From Pseudooceanicola nanhaiensis DSM 18065 (lineage in GTDB: Bacteria; Pseudomonadota; Alphaproteobacteria; Rhodobacterales; Rhodobacteraceae), in NCBI RefSeq assembly GCF_000688295.1, contig NZ_JHZF01000011.1, positions 1,793,215 to 1,857,214 on the forward strand: a stretch of DNA of 64,000 nt, in the 5' to 3' direction. This document shows positions 25,288-36,238 of this stretch, one piece after another (positions within the stretch are counted from its first letter, which is position 1; every line of letters begins with the position of its first letter). The notes below the pieces were generated by a model. The model did no database searches and was not told the DNA's origin. It saw only the letters and a list, made by a program, of their open reading frames with translations. Position numbers and translations under genes: made by a program.

Positions 25288-25373
25288 GCGGGGGGGGGCC
25301 GTCTGCCCCCCGCCGCGGGCCTTGCGGCCCGCGACTCCCCCCGAGGATACATGAACCAGAGGAAAGCGGGGGC
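25288..25373 (+). repeat. structured intergenic repeat, family A, copy 4
   Basis: A G-run/C-run pair (GGGGGG with GCCCCCC), then GCGGGC/GGCCCGC arms, then the core CCCCCCGAGGATACATG and ACCAGAGGAAAG. The core is nearly the same as the minus-strand reading of copy 2. Lies between the alcohol dehydrogenase start and the end of dppF. Confidence 0.75.
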
Positions 25374-25467
25374 GGGGATTGTCCGTCGCTTCAAACGGAA
25401 GCGTCTGTCCGGCGATGGCCCCGAGGTGCCCGACGTTGCAGATGACGCGCATCCCGGGATCGCAGGC

Positions 25468-26220
25468 TCAGCGGATCGAACGGAGCGAGCTGTCCAGCAG
25501 GTGCTGCGTGTAATCGTGCTCTGCCTTGAGCTGGCGCATGTCGGCGACGCCCAGTTCCTCGACGATCTCGCCGTGCTGCATGACCGCGACCTGTCCGCAC
25601 ATGTGGCCCACCACGCCGAGGTCGTGGCTGACCATCACGTAGGTCAGGTGCCGCTCGGCGCGGAGGTCCGTCAGCAGGTTCAGGATCTCGGCCTGCACCG
25701 AGACGTCGAGCGCCGAGGTCGGCTCGTCCAGCAGCAGGATCTTCGGCTCGGGCGCCAGCGCCCGGGCGATGGCGACGCGCTGGCGCTGCCCGCCCGAGAG
25801 CTGGTGCGGGTAACGGAAGCGGAAGCCCGGGCCGAGGCCGACGTCGCGCAGCAGCGTCTCGATGCGCGAGTCGATCTCCTTGAAGCCGTGCAGCTGGAGC
25901 GCTTCGGACAGGACCTGGTCCACCGTCATCCGCGGGTGCAGCGAGGCATAGGGGTCCTGGAAGACCATCTGGACGTTCTTGTAGAACGTCTTGTCGCGCT
26001 TGCGCCCCAGCGGGCGGCCCTGCACATGGATGCCGCCCTGCCATGTGGGCACGAGGCCGGTGATCGCCCGCAGCACGGTGGACTTGCCCGACCCGCTTTC
26101 GCCGACGAGGCCGAAGCTCTCGCCCTCGGGGACCGAGAAGGAGACGTGTTTCACCGCGTCGTTGCGGTCCGGACCCTCGCCGAACCAGACGTTGAGGTCG
26201 TTGATCTCGATGGCACTCAT
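25468..26220 (-). CDS. dppF: dipeptide/oligopeptide ABC transporter ATP-binding protein, DppF type
   Basis: A 250-residue ATPase of a peptide importer: Walker A GESGSGKS near 41-48, Q-loop [17 protein letters not shown] near 82-98, signature [15 protein letters not shown] near 145-159, Walker [13 protein letters not shown] near 165-176, and switch His in MVSHDLGVV. It ends soon after the core and lacks the longer peptide-transporter C-terminal zinc-like motif. The ATG overlaps the dppD stop by 4 nt, so the two ATPases are co-translated. The frame stays open upstream through dppD but without similarity. Confidence 0.9.
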   Translation of the reverse strand: MSAIEINDLNVWFGEGPDRNDAVKHVSFSVPEGESFGLVGESGSGKSTVLRAITGLVPTWQGGIHVQGRPLGRKRDKTFYKNVQMVFQDPYASLHPRMTVDQVLSEALQLHGFKEIDSRIETLLRDVGLGPGFRFRYPHQLSGGQRQRVAIARALAPEPKILLLDEPTSALDVSVQAEILNLLTDLRAERHLTYVMVSHDLGVVGHMCGQVAVMQHGEIVEELGVADMRQLKAEHDYTQHLLDSSLRSIR

Positions 26221-27077
26221 AGGCGGGCACTCACGGAGGGGGCCTCGCGCCAGGCGGGGTCGCGTTTCAGCACCTCCAGCCGGTCGCGCGGGGATTGCAG
26301 GTTGGGCACCGCGTTCAGCAGGCCGCGGGTGTAGGGATGCTGCGCCTCGTGCAGCCGGCCGGCCTCGCAGACCTCGACGATGCGGCCGGCGTACATGATG
26401 ACGATCCGGTCGCAGAAGTTCGACACGAGGTTCAGGTCGTGGCTGATGAAGATCAGCCCCATGCCGCGGTCCGACACGAGCTTGTTCATGATCTCGAGCA
26501 CCTGGAGCTGCACCGAGACGTCGAGCGCCGAGGTCGGCTCGTCCGCGATCAGGATCTCGGGGTCCGGGATCAGCATCATCGCGATCATGATGCGCTGGCC
26601 CATGCCGCCCGAGACCTCGTGCGGGTAGAGGTCGAGCACCCGCTCGGGGTTGCGGATCGCCACCGCGTCGAGCATCTCGAGCGCCTTCTGGCGGGCGACC
26701 CTGGTGGAGACCTTCTCGTGCGTCATCAGGGCCTCGGTGATCTGCTGGCCCACGGTCATCACCGGGTTCAGCGAGAACTTGGGGTCCTGCATGATCATCG
26801 AGGCATGGTGGCCCCGAAGTGAGCGCATCTGCTTCTCGGAGGCTTTCAGCACGTCGGTGCCGGTCATCACCAGCCGGTCGGCCTCGATCTTCCCGGGGGG
26901 GCGGATCAGGCGCAGGATGGCGCGGCCGGTCATCGACTTGCCCGAGCCGGATTCGCCGACGATGCCGAGCCGTTCGCGGCCCAGGGTGAAGGAGATGCCG
27001 CGGACGGCGTCGAAGACGCCGGAGCGGGTCGGAAATTTCACCCAGAGGTTTTCGACGTCGAGCAGGGTATCGGTCAT
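26217..27077 (-). CDS. dppD: dipeptide/oligopeptide ABC transporter ATP-binding protein, DppD type
   Basis: A 286-residue ATPase: Walker A GESGSGKS near 40-47, MIMQDPKFSLNPVMTVGQQI, signature VSGGMGQRIMIAMML (with Met replacing the usual Gln) near 155-169, Walker [13 protein letters not shown], switch His in FISHDLNLV, and the peptide-transporter C-terminal extension HPYTRGLLNAVPNL. Pairs with DppF as the ATP-hydrolysing half of the importer. Separated from dppC by 199 bp that hold a family B repeat element, unlike the 4-nt overlaps elsewhere in the operon. Confidence 0.9.
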   Translation of the reverse strand: MTDTLLDVENLWVKFPTRSGVFDAVRGISFTLGRERLGIVGESGSGKSMTGRAILRLIRPPGKIEADRLVMTGTDVLKASEKQMRSLRGHHASMIMQDPKFSLNPVMTVGQQITEALMTHEKVSTRVARQKALEMLDAVAIRNPERVLDLYPHEVSGGMGQRIMIAMMLIPDPEILIADEPTSALDVSVQLQVLEIMNKLVSDRGMGLIFISHDLNLVSNFCDRIVIMYAGRIVEVCEAGRLHEAQHPYTRGLLNAVPNLQSPRDRLEVLKRDPAWREAPSVSARL

Positions 27078-27104
27078 GCCGCGACCTCCGTGCTGGAGAG
27101 CGAA

Positions 27105-27231
27105 GGGCCGCGCCCTCCCTCGGGTGGGCGGCCATGGTTCGAGGTCGGCATGGCGGCGTCGTGCTGCATCTCGGTGGTTCGGTGCGGGCGGTCAGAGTGC
27201 GCCCTCCCGGGGGGGAGGGAGGGCGCGGCCT
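27105..27231 (-). repeat. 127-bp inverted-repeat element, family B, copy 1
   Basis: Bounded by GGGCCGCGCCCTCCCTC (27105-27121) and its inverted copy at 27215-27231 (16 of 17 bases). One end also forms an internal hairpin GCGCCCTCCC/GGGAGGGCGC. The second copy, at 57417-57544, is in the opposite orientation with a diverged middle that keeps short blocks (GCACCGAACCACCG, CGCCCACCCGAGGG). No coding capacity. It sits inside the dpp operon between dppC and dppD. Confidence 0.8.
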
Positions 27232-27276
27232 GGCCGGGGGCCAGGCCAACACGGATCGAGCGGAGTGCCAATGCCA

Positions 27277-28197
27277 TCATTCGCCCCCTTTCGGATCGAG
27301 GACATCCCGCAGCCCGTCGCCGATCAGGTTGAACGCCAGCGACAGCGAGAAGATCGCGAGGCCCGGGATCGTCGCCACCCACCAGTAGTCGAGGATGTAC
27401 TTCCGCCCCTCCGCGACCATCGCGCCCCATTCCGGGCTGGGCGGCTGCGCGCCGAGGCCGAGGAAGCCGAGACCGGCGGCGGTCAGGATGATCCCCGCCA
27501 TGTCGAGCGTCACCCGCACGATCAGGGACGAGATGCAGAGCGGCCAGATGTGCCGGACGATGATCCGGATCGGGCCCGCGCCCTGCAGGCGCACGGCGGC
27601 GATGAAGTCGGAGTTGCGGATCGTCAGCGTCTCGGCCCGGGCGATCCGGGCATAGGGCGGCCAGGCGGTCAGCGCGATGGCCAGCACCGCGTTCTCGATC
27701 CCCGCGCCGAGCGCGGCGACGAAGGCCAGCGCCAGCACGAGGCGCGGGAAGGCGAGGAAGATGTCCGTCGCGCGCATCAGGACGGTGTCCGTGACGCCGC
27801 CGACATACCCCGCGATGGTGCCGATCATCAGGCCGACCAGCGGCGCGACGGCGGCCACCAGCAGCACGATGTAGATCGAGATCCGGGCGCCGTAGAGCAG
27901 CCGGGAATAGATGTCCCGGCCAAGCGAGTCGGTGCCGAAGATATGCCCCTCCCACCCCGGCGGCTTCAGCCGGTTCGCGAGGTCCTGGGCGAAGGGATTC
28001 TCCGTCGCCAGGAGCGGCGCGAAGATGGCGCAGAGGATCAGGAAGATCAGGATCCCGAGGCCGATCATCGTCAGCGTGTTGCCACGCATGGTGAGCCAGC
28101 CCTGGTAGACGGAGGCGGCGCGCGCCTGCCGGCGCGAGGTCGGTTCCTCGGCCAGCAGCCAGGCCTTGAGGGTGGAGGGTTCGGTCGCGGTGCTCAT
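27277..28197 (-). CDS. dppC: dipeptide/oligopeptide ABC transporter permease, DppC type
   Basis: A 306-residue inner-membrane permease. An N-terminal cytoplasmic segment precedes a first membrane helix (MIGLGILIFLILCAIFAPLLA), then FGTDSLGRDIYSRLLYGARISI near 90-111, and the EAA-type ATPase coupling loop RAETLTIRNSDFIAAVRLQGAGPIRIIVRHIWP near 190-222. About six membrane segments, as in DppC/OppC. Overlaps dppB by 4 nt (ATGA). Confidence 0.93.
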   Translation of the reverse strand: MSTATEPSTLKAWLLAEEPTSRRQARAASVYQGWLTMRGNTLTMIGLGILIFLILCAIFAPLLATENPFAQDLANRLKPPGWEGHIFGTDSLGRDIYSRLLYGARISIYIVLLVAAVAPLVGLMIGTIAGYVGGVTDTVLMRATDIFLAFPRLVLALAFVAALGAGIENAVLAIALTAWPPYARIARAETLTIRNSDFIAAVRLQGAGPIRIIVRHIWPLCISSLIVRVTLDMAGIILTAAGLGFLGLGAQPPSPEWGAMVAEGRKYILDYWWVATIPGLAIFSLSLAFNLIGDGLRDVLDPKGGE

Positions 28198-29246
28198 TTC
28201 GACCTCGGATCAAAGAAGCGGTAGAGGAGGTCCGAGAACAGGTTCAGACCCACGAAGATCACGCCGATCACGACGGTCCCGCCGAGCACGGCGTTCATGT
28301 CGTTGGCCAGCAGCGAGACGGTGATGTAGCTGCCGATGCCGGGCCAGGCGAAGATGATCTCGGTCAGGACCGAGCCCTCCAGCAGGTTGGCGTAGGACAG
28401 CGCGATCACGGTGATCAGCTGGATGCGGATGTTGCGGAAGGCGTGGCGCCAGATGACGTGCCATTCGCTCAGGCCCTTGACCCGCGCGGTGGTGATGTAT
28501 TCGGACGAGAGCTGTTCGAGCATGAAGCTCCGCGTCATCCGGCTGATGTAGGCGAGGCTGAAATAGCCCAGCAGGCAGGCCGGCAGCACGATGTGGGAAA
28601 AGGCGTTCCGGAAGACGTCCCATTCGCCCCGCAGCGCGGAGTCGAGCAGCAGCATCCCGGTGATCGGCTCGACGATCCCGTCGTAGAAGATGTCGACACG
28701 GCCCGGCCCCGCGACCCAGCCGAGGATGCCGTAGAAGACTAGAAGCCCCATCAGGCCGAGCCAGAAGATCGGCATCGAGTAGCCGACCAGCCCCACGAGC
28801 CGCGCCGTCTGGTCGATCCAGGACCCCCGCTTGACCGCCGCGATCACGCCGAGCGGGACGCCGAGGAAGACGCCGAGCAGCGTGCCGAGCGTCGCCAGTT
28901 CCAGCGTGGCCGGGAAGACGCGGGCGATGTCGTCGGAGACCGGCATCCCGGTGCGGATCGAGCGGCCGAAATCGCCCTGCAGCACGTCGGTGATGTAGAT
29001 GCCGAACTGCACGAGCAGCGGCTTGTCGAGCCCGAGTTCCTGGTAGACCGCGTCGTATTGCGCCTGGCTGGCGCGTTCGCCCACCACGGCGAGGACCGGG
29101 TCGATCGGCATGACGCGGCCGATCATGAAGGTGACGAAGAGCAGGCCGAGCAGCGTGACCGAGATGGTCGCCGCCGTCCCGAGCACCCGCTTCAGCCATT
29201 TCGGCATGATCTGTCGTCGCGGGGCGTGCGTTTCGGTTGATGTCAT
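28194..29246 (-). CDS. dppB: dipeptide/oligopeptide ABC transporter permease, DppB type
   Basis: A 350-residue inner-membrane permease: N-terminal helix followed by RVMPIDPVLAVVGERASQAQYDAVYQELGLDKPLLVQF near 50-87, a periplasmic loop typical of DppB, GDFGRSIRTGMPV near 98-110, and the coupling loop ITTARVKGLSEWHVIWRHAFRN near 250-272. Start 29246 is chosen because GGAGG lies 6 nt upstream; a later ATG (MPKWLKR) has no such site. The gap to dppA contains a hairpin. Confidence 0.93.
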   Translation of the reverse strand: MTSTETHAPRRQIMPKWLKRVLGTAATISVTLLGLLFVTFMIGRVMPIDPVLAVVGERASQAQYDAVYQELGLDKPLLVQFGIYITDVLQGDFGRSIRTGMPVSDDIARVFPATLELATLGTLLGVFLGVPLGVIAAVKRGSWIDQTARLVGLVGYSMPIFWLGLMGLLVFYGILGWVAGPGRVDIFYDGIVEPITGMLLLDSALRGEWDVFRNAFSHIVLPACLLGYFSLAYISRMTRSFMLEQLSSEYITTARVKGLSEWHVIWRHAFRNIRIQLITVIALSYANLLEGSVLTEIIFAWPGIGSYITVSLLANDMNAVLGGTVVIGVIFVGLNLFSDLLYRFFDPRSK

Positions 29247-29320
29247 GGAGGGCCTCCGAGGTCAGCGCCGGGACCGGTCATCGGCAGAGTGTACACCGCC
29301 AGGCACCCGTCCCAAGCTGA

Positions 29321-29344
29321 AACGGGCGACACGTGCCGCCCGTT
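29321..29344 (-). terminator. intercistronic hairpin between dppA and dppB
   Basis: AACGGGCG (29321-29328) pairs with CGCCCGTT (29337-29344), followed on the minus strand by TTCAG. Such stem-loops after the binding-protein gene often hold dppA transcript above the permease genes by partial termination or by protecting the 3' end; that role is inferred. Confidence 0.55.
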
Positions 29345-29370
29345 CGAGAAGATTCGCGATTCCGCGCCTC

Positions 29371-30972
29371 TTACTTCGTGATGACCCAGTAGGACACCGC
29401 TGTCGTTGCGCCACCCGCGACGAAATTCTCGACGCTCTCGTCCATGGCGTTCTGTTCGATCTGCTGGAACATCACGCCGAAGGGCCCGGTCTGCTGATGC
29501 TCGGCCTGGATCTCGCGGTACATCTCGGCGCGCTTCTCGGTGTCGTTCTCGACCACCGCGGCCTGCGTCTTCTGCGACATCTCGGGGATGTCCCAGGCGT
29601 TCCGCCAGGTCAGGTAGCCGGTGTTGCCCGCCTCGTCCGAGTTGTCGGGGTTCTCGGCGAAGGTCGCGGCATTGGTGTTCGGGTCCGGGTAATCCGGGCC
29701 CCAGGCGCCGAGGTAGACGTCGTGCTCGCGCGCGCGGTAGCGGTCGAGCGTCTGCGCCCCGGTGCCGACGATCAGTTCGACGTCGCAGCCCAGCTGGCCC
29801 CAGGTGTTCTGCAGCGACTGGCCGATGTCCATGCGGTCCTGCGCGTCGCGCACCGAGATCTTGATCGGGCCGCAGTCCGGGAAGCCGGATTCGGCAAGCG
29901 CCGCCTTGGCCTTGTCCATGTCGTAGGAATAGGGCTGATCCTCGAGCGCGCCGAGGAAGGTCTTGGGCAGGAACGCCTGGTGGACCGTGTACTGGCCGGT
30001 CAGGAAGCTGTCGGCCATGCCCTGGTAATCGACCGCGTATTTCAGCGCTTCGAGCACCTTCGGATCGGCCAGCATCTCGACCTTCTGGTTGGCCGAGAAG
30101 TACATCAGGCGGCCGCGCAGTTCGTCGACGACCTTCACGCCCTCGACCCCGTCGAGGCCCGCGACATCCTCGGGCGAGAGGTTCCGCGCCACGTCGATGT
30201 CACCGCGTTCCAGCATCAGGCGCTGCGTGGCGCTTTCCTGGATGTGCTGGACCACGACCCGCTCCATCGCCGGCGTCTCGCCGTGATAGTTCGGGTTGAG
30301 GTCGAGCATGACGCTTTCGTTGGGCTTGTAGGAGGCGACCTTGTAGGGGCCCGAGCCCGCGGTGTTGGTGCGCAGCCACTCGCTGCCCATGTCGCCGTCG
30401 ACCTCGTTCTCCATCGCTGCGGTCTTGTCCACGATGCCGCCGATGGTGGCGGTCAGGCAGTTCAGCACGAAGGACAGCGCGTAGGGCTTGTCGAGCGTCA
30501 CCTCGACGGTGTTCTCGCCGGTGACCTTGACCATCTCCTCCACGTTCTCGGGGGTGAAGCCGAACTGCGTCAGGATGAAGGACGGCGTCTTGTTCAGCTT
30601 CACGGCGCGCTGGAGCGAGAAGGCCACGTCCTCGGCCGTCACCGGGTTGCCGGTCGAGAAGACATGCCCGTCGGCGATGGTGAAGGTGATGGTCTTGCCG
30701 TCCTCGGACAGCTCCCAGCTTTCCGCGACCTGCGGTTGGTAGCCGGCCTCGAGGTCCATCGGGTCGAAGTTGACGAGCTTCTCGTAGACGTTGCGCGACA
30801 CGTCGGCGCCGGCGAATTCGAAGCTTTCGGCCGGGTCGAAGGTCTTCATGTCGTCGATGCGGTTCGCGATCACCAGCATGTTGTCGGGCGTCGCGGCCAG
30901 CGACAGCGGCGCGGTGGAGCCGAGCAGGGCGGCGCCGAGCGCCATCGCGGTCAGGCTTCGGAGGTGTTTCAT
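29371..30972 (-). CDS. dppA: dipeptide/oligopeptide ABC transporter substrate-binding protein
   Basis: A 533-residue periplasmic binding protein of the SBP_bac_5 family with a Sec signal (MKHLRSLTAMALGAALLGSTAPLSLA). Family signature DPAESFEFAGADVSRNVYEKLVNFDPMDLEAGYQPQVAESWELSEDGKTITFTI runs over residues about 42-97, and AWGPDYPDPNTNAATFAENPDNS lies near 425-448. Binds peptides or related oligomers and delivers them to DppBC; specificity is not visible. Second gene of the operon, 43 bp after the dipeptidase. Confidence 0.93.
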   Translation of the reverse strand: MKHLRSLTAMALGAALLGSTAPLSLAATPDNMLVIANRIDDMKTFDPAESFEFAGADVSRNVYEKLVNFDPMDLEAGYQPQVAESWELSEDGKTITFTIADGHVFSTGNPVTAEDVAFSLQRAVKLNKTPSFILTQFGFTPENVEEMVKVTGENTVEVTLDKPYALSFVLNCLTATIGGIVDKTAAMENEVDGDMGSEWLRTNTAGSGPYKVASYKPNESVMLDLNPNYHGETPAMERVVVQHIQESATQRLMLERGDIDVARNLSPEDVAGLDGVEGVKVVDELRGRLMYFSANQKVEMLADPKVLEALKYAVDYQGMADSFLTGQYTVHQAFLPKTFLGALEDQPYSYDMDKAKAALAESGFPDCGPIKISVRDAQDRMDIGQSLQNTWGQLGCDVELIVGTGAQTLDRYRAREHDVYLGAWGPDYPDPNTNAATFAENPDNSDEAGNTGYLTWRNAWDIPEMSQKTQAAVVENDTEKRAEMYREIQAEHQQTGPFGVMFQQIEQNAMDESVENFVAGGATTAVSYWVITK

Positions 30973-31015
30973 CTGTAGTCTCCCAGTTGGTTGTACGTCG
31001 TCGGCTTTGCGCCGA

Positions 31016-32074
31016 TCACTCTCCCCACGTCTTGCGCATCACGCGCAACCAGTTTCCGTGGGTCAATTTCGTCATCAGCGCCGCATCGACGCCGTGATCC
31101 GTCATCGCCGCCCGCAGATTGGGCAGGCCGGCACAATCGCCGATGTCCTTCGGCACCAGCGCGCCGTCGAAATCCGAGCCGAGCCCGACCCGGTCCTCGC
31201 CGACGATATTGATCAGATGGTCAAGGTGACGCAGCAGCACGTCAAGCCCGAAATCCGACGCCATGCGGCCGTCGGGGCGCAGGAAGCCCGAGGCGAGGTT
31301 GATCCCGACCATGCCGTCGCTCTCGGCGATCTGGCGCAGCTGGCGGTCGGTCAGGTTGCGGGCGTGCGGACAGATCTCGTAGGCATTGGAATGGGTGGCG
31401 ACCAGCGGCGCATCCGACAGCGCGGCGACGTCGTCCATCCCCTTCTCGTTCAGGTGGCTGAGGTCGATCATGATCTTCAGCCGGTTGCATTCCTTCACCA
31501 GCCGCTTGCCGGCCTCTGTCAGCCCGTTGCCGATGTCGCCGGTCGAGGGATAGCGGAACGGCACCCCCTCCCCGAAGATCGTCGGGCGCGACCAGACCGG
31601 GCCCAGCGACCTGAGGCCCCGGGCATGGAAATCCTCGAGCTCGGCGCAGTCGGGACCGATCGCCTCGGCGCCCTCGATATGGATCACCGCGGCCATCCGG
31701 TCGCTGTCGAGCGCGACCCCCACCTCGCCCGCGCTGCGGCAGATGGTGATGGCGCCCGCGCTTTCGAGATCGGCGAAGACCTCGAAGCCGCGGTTCACGA
31801 AGTCGAGCGCGTAGGCCTGGTCGAGCATCTCCGGCAGCGGGAAGTCGTAGCCGCCGGGCTGCGCCTCCTCCATGCGGTCGGCGCTGCCACGCGGGCTTGG
31901 CACGAAGATCGCGAAGAAGCCGCCGCCGAACCCGCCGGCACGGGCGCGCGGCAGGTCGATATGGCCGGAGTCGTAGCCCTGAACGATGTCCGCGACACGT
32001 GCCTTGTCCATGAGAATCTTGAGAACAGTGTCGTTGTGTCCGTCGAAAAACGGAGGGCTCAGCTCAGCGGCCAT
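31016..32074 (-). CDS. membrane-dipeptidase family (M19) dipeptidase
   Basis: A 352-residue zinc dipeptidase of the renal-dipeptidase family. The N-terminal FDGHNDTV (residues about 8-15) gives the HxD zinc ligands, HIEGAEAIGPD near 134-144 the bridging Glu, DLSHLNEKGMDDVA and ATHSNAYEICPHARNLTDRQL near 210-250 the remaining His ligands, and GLGSDFDGALVPKDIGD near 295-311 the substrate site. No signal peptide, so it probably acts on imported dipeptides in the cytoplasm. It leads the dpp operon, linking uptake with hydrolysis. The ATG at 32074 follows CGAGGT. Confidence 0.9.
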   Translation of the reverse strand: MAAELSPPFFDGHNDTVLKILMDKARVADIVQGYDSGHIDLPRARAGGFGGGFFAIFVPSPRGSADRMEEAQPGGYDFPLPEMLDQAYALDFVNRGFEVFADLESAGAITICRSAGEVGVALDSDRMAAVIHIEGAEAIGPDCAELEDFHARGLRSLGPVWSRPTIFGEGVPFRYPSTGDIGNGLTEAGKRLVKECNRLKIMIDLSHLNEKGMDDVAALSDAPLVATHSNAYEICPHARNLTDRQLRQIAESDGMVGINLASGFLRPDGRMASDFGLDVLLRHLDHLINIVGEDRVGLGSDFDGALVPKDIGDCAGLPNLRAAMTDHGVDAALMTKLTHGNWLRVMRKTWGE

Positions 32075-32214
32075 GCATACCTCGGGCAGGTTGGGGTGGC
32101 GCCTGTGGCGCGTTTCGACCGAGCCTGCGCCAGATCGGAAGGGCATTGCAAGCCTTCCCCCCCGGTATTCCTAACCCGGCATCCGTTTCCGAATGGAAAA
32201 ATGGGCAGACCGTC

Positions 32215-32245
32215 TTGACCTTCCAGTCACTGGAATCCCTATGTG
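32215..32245 (+). promoter_or_regulatory. CueR/HmrR-type copper promoter of copA
   Basis: TTGACC (-35, 32215-32220) and TATGTG (-10, 32240-32245) are 19 nt apart, the overlong spacing typical of MerR-family promoters. The spacer holds a perfect dyad TTCCAGTCACTGGAA (32221-32235), matching the CueR/HmrR operator. copA begins about 50 nt downstream and cueR follows it. Confidence 0.88.
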
Positions 32246-32293
32246 GGCCGTCGAGCGCCGTTTTTCCGACTCGCGCGATCTTCAGGAGTGCCC

Positions 32294-34779
<2,486 letters not shown>

Positions 34780-34783
<4 letters not shown>

Positions 34784-35172
34784 ACATCAAGGAGGCCGCG
34801 GAGCGAACCGGCCTGCCCGCCAAGACCATCCGGTATTACGAGACGATCGGGTTGATCGCGCCCGCCCGGCAGGACAACGGCTACCGCGACTATTCGGACA
34901 CCGACACCCATACGCTGGCCTTCCTCGGGCGGGCACGATCGCTCGGCTTCTCGATCGAGGATTGTCGCGCGCTGCTCGCCCTCTACGACGACCGTGCCCG
35001 CAGCTCCGCCGAGGTGCGCGAGATCGCGCTCGGCCACCTCGCGCGGATCGAGACCAAGATCGCCGAGCTGGAGGCGATGCGCGACACGCTCGGCGGGCTG
35101 GTCGAGGCCTGCCACGGCGACGCGCGGCCCGATTGCCCGATCCTCGCCGACCTCGCATCTGAAAAGCGCTGA
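34780..35172 (+). CDS. cueR: Cu(I)-responsive MerR-family regulator CueR
   Basis: A 130-residue MerR-family activator: winged-helix domain [26 protein letters not shown] (residues 1-26), a dimerisation coiled coil (about 75-108), and the metal loop with Cys111 and Cys119 eight residues apart in [11 protein letters not shown], the CueR arrangement for Cu(I), Ag(I) and Au(I). Its ATG overlaps the copA stop (ATGA), so activator and pump are co-expressed, giving autoregulation. Confidence 0.93.
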
Positions 35173-35180
35173 GGCGCCTG

Positions 35181-35209
35181 TTGCCTTCGCGGACCGCGAC
35201 CGGCTAGCT
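35181..35209 (+). promoter_or_regulatory. candidate promoter of the 6PGDH-fold dehydrogenase
   Basis: TTGCCT (35181-35186), 17 nt, CTAGCT (35204-35209), ending 25 nt before the ATG at 35234. The CTAG-type -10 recurs elsewhere in the window. Confidence 0.4.
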
Positions 35210-35233
35210 CGGCGCAGCAGCGAGGAGGTGCGC

Positions 35234-36109
35234 ATGGAGACGATCGGTTTCGCGGGGCTCGGCGTGATGGGAGAGCCCATCTGCCGCAACATCGTGACGA
35301 AGTCCGGAGCGACGGCGCAGGTCTTCGACCTGTCGCCCGCCCCGATGCAGCGGCTGGCGGAGTACGGCGCCCGGCCCGCGGGCTCGGTCGGGGAGCTCGC
35401 GGCCGAGGTCGACATCCTGTTCCTGTCGCTGCCCGGCGGTCCGCAGCTCGACGCGGTGGCCCGCGGCCCCGGCGGCATCCTCGAACGCGGGCGGGCGGGG
35501 CTGCTGGTCGTCGACATGACCACCGCGCCGGTCGGCCTGACGCGCGAGATCGCCGGTGACCTGGCGGGGCGCGGGATCGAATGGGTCGACGCGCCCGTCG
35601 CCCGCACCCGCGCCGCGGCCGAGGATGGCACGCTGTCGATCATGGTGGGCGGGACGGATGCGCAGTTCCACCGGGTGGAACACTGGCTGGCCCATGCCGC
35701 CGAGGAGGTGACCCATTGCGGCCCGCTCGGCTGCGGACAGGTCGCGAAGATCCTCAACAACATGGTGCTGTTCGAGACGGTGGTCGCGCTGTCCGAGGCG
35801 CTGGCGCTCGGCACCTCGGCCGGGATGGACCCGGAGCTGCTGTTCCGGGTGCTCTCGAAGGGCTCGGCCGACAGCTTCGCGCTCAGGAATCACGGCATGA
35901 AGGCGATGCTGCCCGGCAATTTTCCGGAGGGCGCCTTCCCGACCGACTACGCGCTGAAGGACGTGAGCTACGCGCTCGACCTCGCCCGCGAGGCCGGGAT
36001 CGCGGCGCCCGGCGCGGAACTGGCAAAGGCGCGGCTGGACGTGTCGAAGGCGGCCGGCTTCGGGGCGGAGTACTTTCCGGCGCTGGCGAAGGTCACCGGC
36101 AAGGGGTGA
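35234..36109 (+). CDS. NAD(P)-dependent 3-hydroxyisobutyrate dehydrogenase-family protein
   Basis: A 291-residue beta-hydroxyacid dehydrogenase: Rossmann motif GFAGLGVMGEPICRNI near residues 4-19, DMTTAPVGLTREIAGDL near 98-115 (substrate region), DAPVARTRAAAEDGTLSIMVGG near 122-143, and the catalytic Lys in GCGQVAKILNN near 166-176. The all-alpha C-terminal domain is complete. Substrate within the 3-hydroxyacid family is unknown. ATG with GAGGAGG 5 nt before it fixes the start. Convergent with the next gene, also of the 6PGDH fold. Confidence 0.87.
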   Translation: METIGFAGLGVMGEPICRNIVTKSGATAQVFDLSPAPMQRLAEYGARPAGSVGELAAEVDILFLSLPGGPQLDAVARGPGGILERGRAGLLVVDMTTAPVGLTREIAGDLAGRGIEWVDAPVARTRAAAEDGTLSIMVGGTDAQFHRVEHWLAHAAEEVTHCGPLGCGQVAKILNNMVLFETVVALSEALALGTSAGMDPELLFRVLSKGSADSFALRNHGMKAMLPGNFPEGAFPTDYALKDVSYALDLAREAGIAAPGAELAKARLDVSKAAGFGAEYFPALAKVTGKG

Positions 36110-36238
36110 GGGGGGCGGCGCCCTGCCCCTCGCCGCCGCGTGCGATCCATGCGCGCGCCGGGGACGCCTCGCCGGGCGATACATCGGCCGGACGGGGCGG
36201 CGGGTCTTTTCCAGCGTCGGCCGCGGTCTCGTGACGCC

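Noticed and set aside
27105..27231. Insertion sequence remnant with a transposase fragment in the dpp operon
   Set aside because: No transposase-like coding sequence in any frame; the element is only 127 bp with structured ends.
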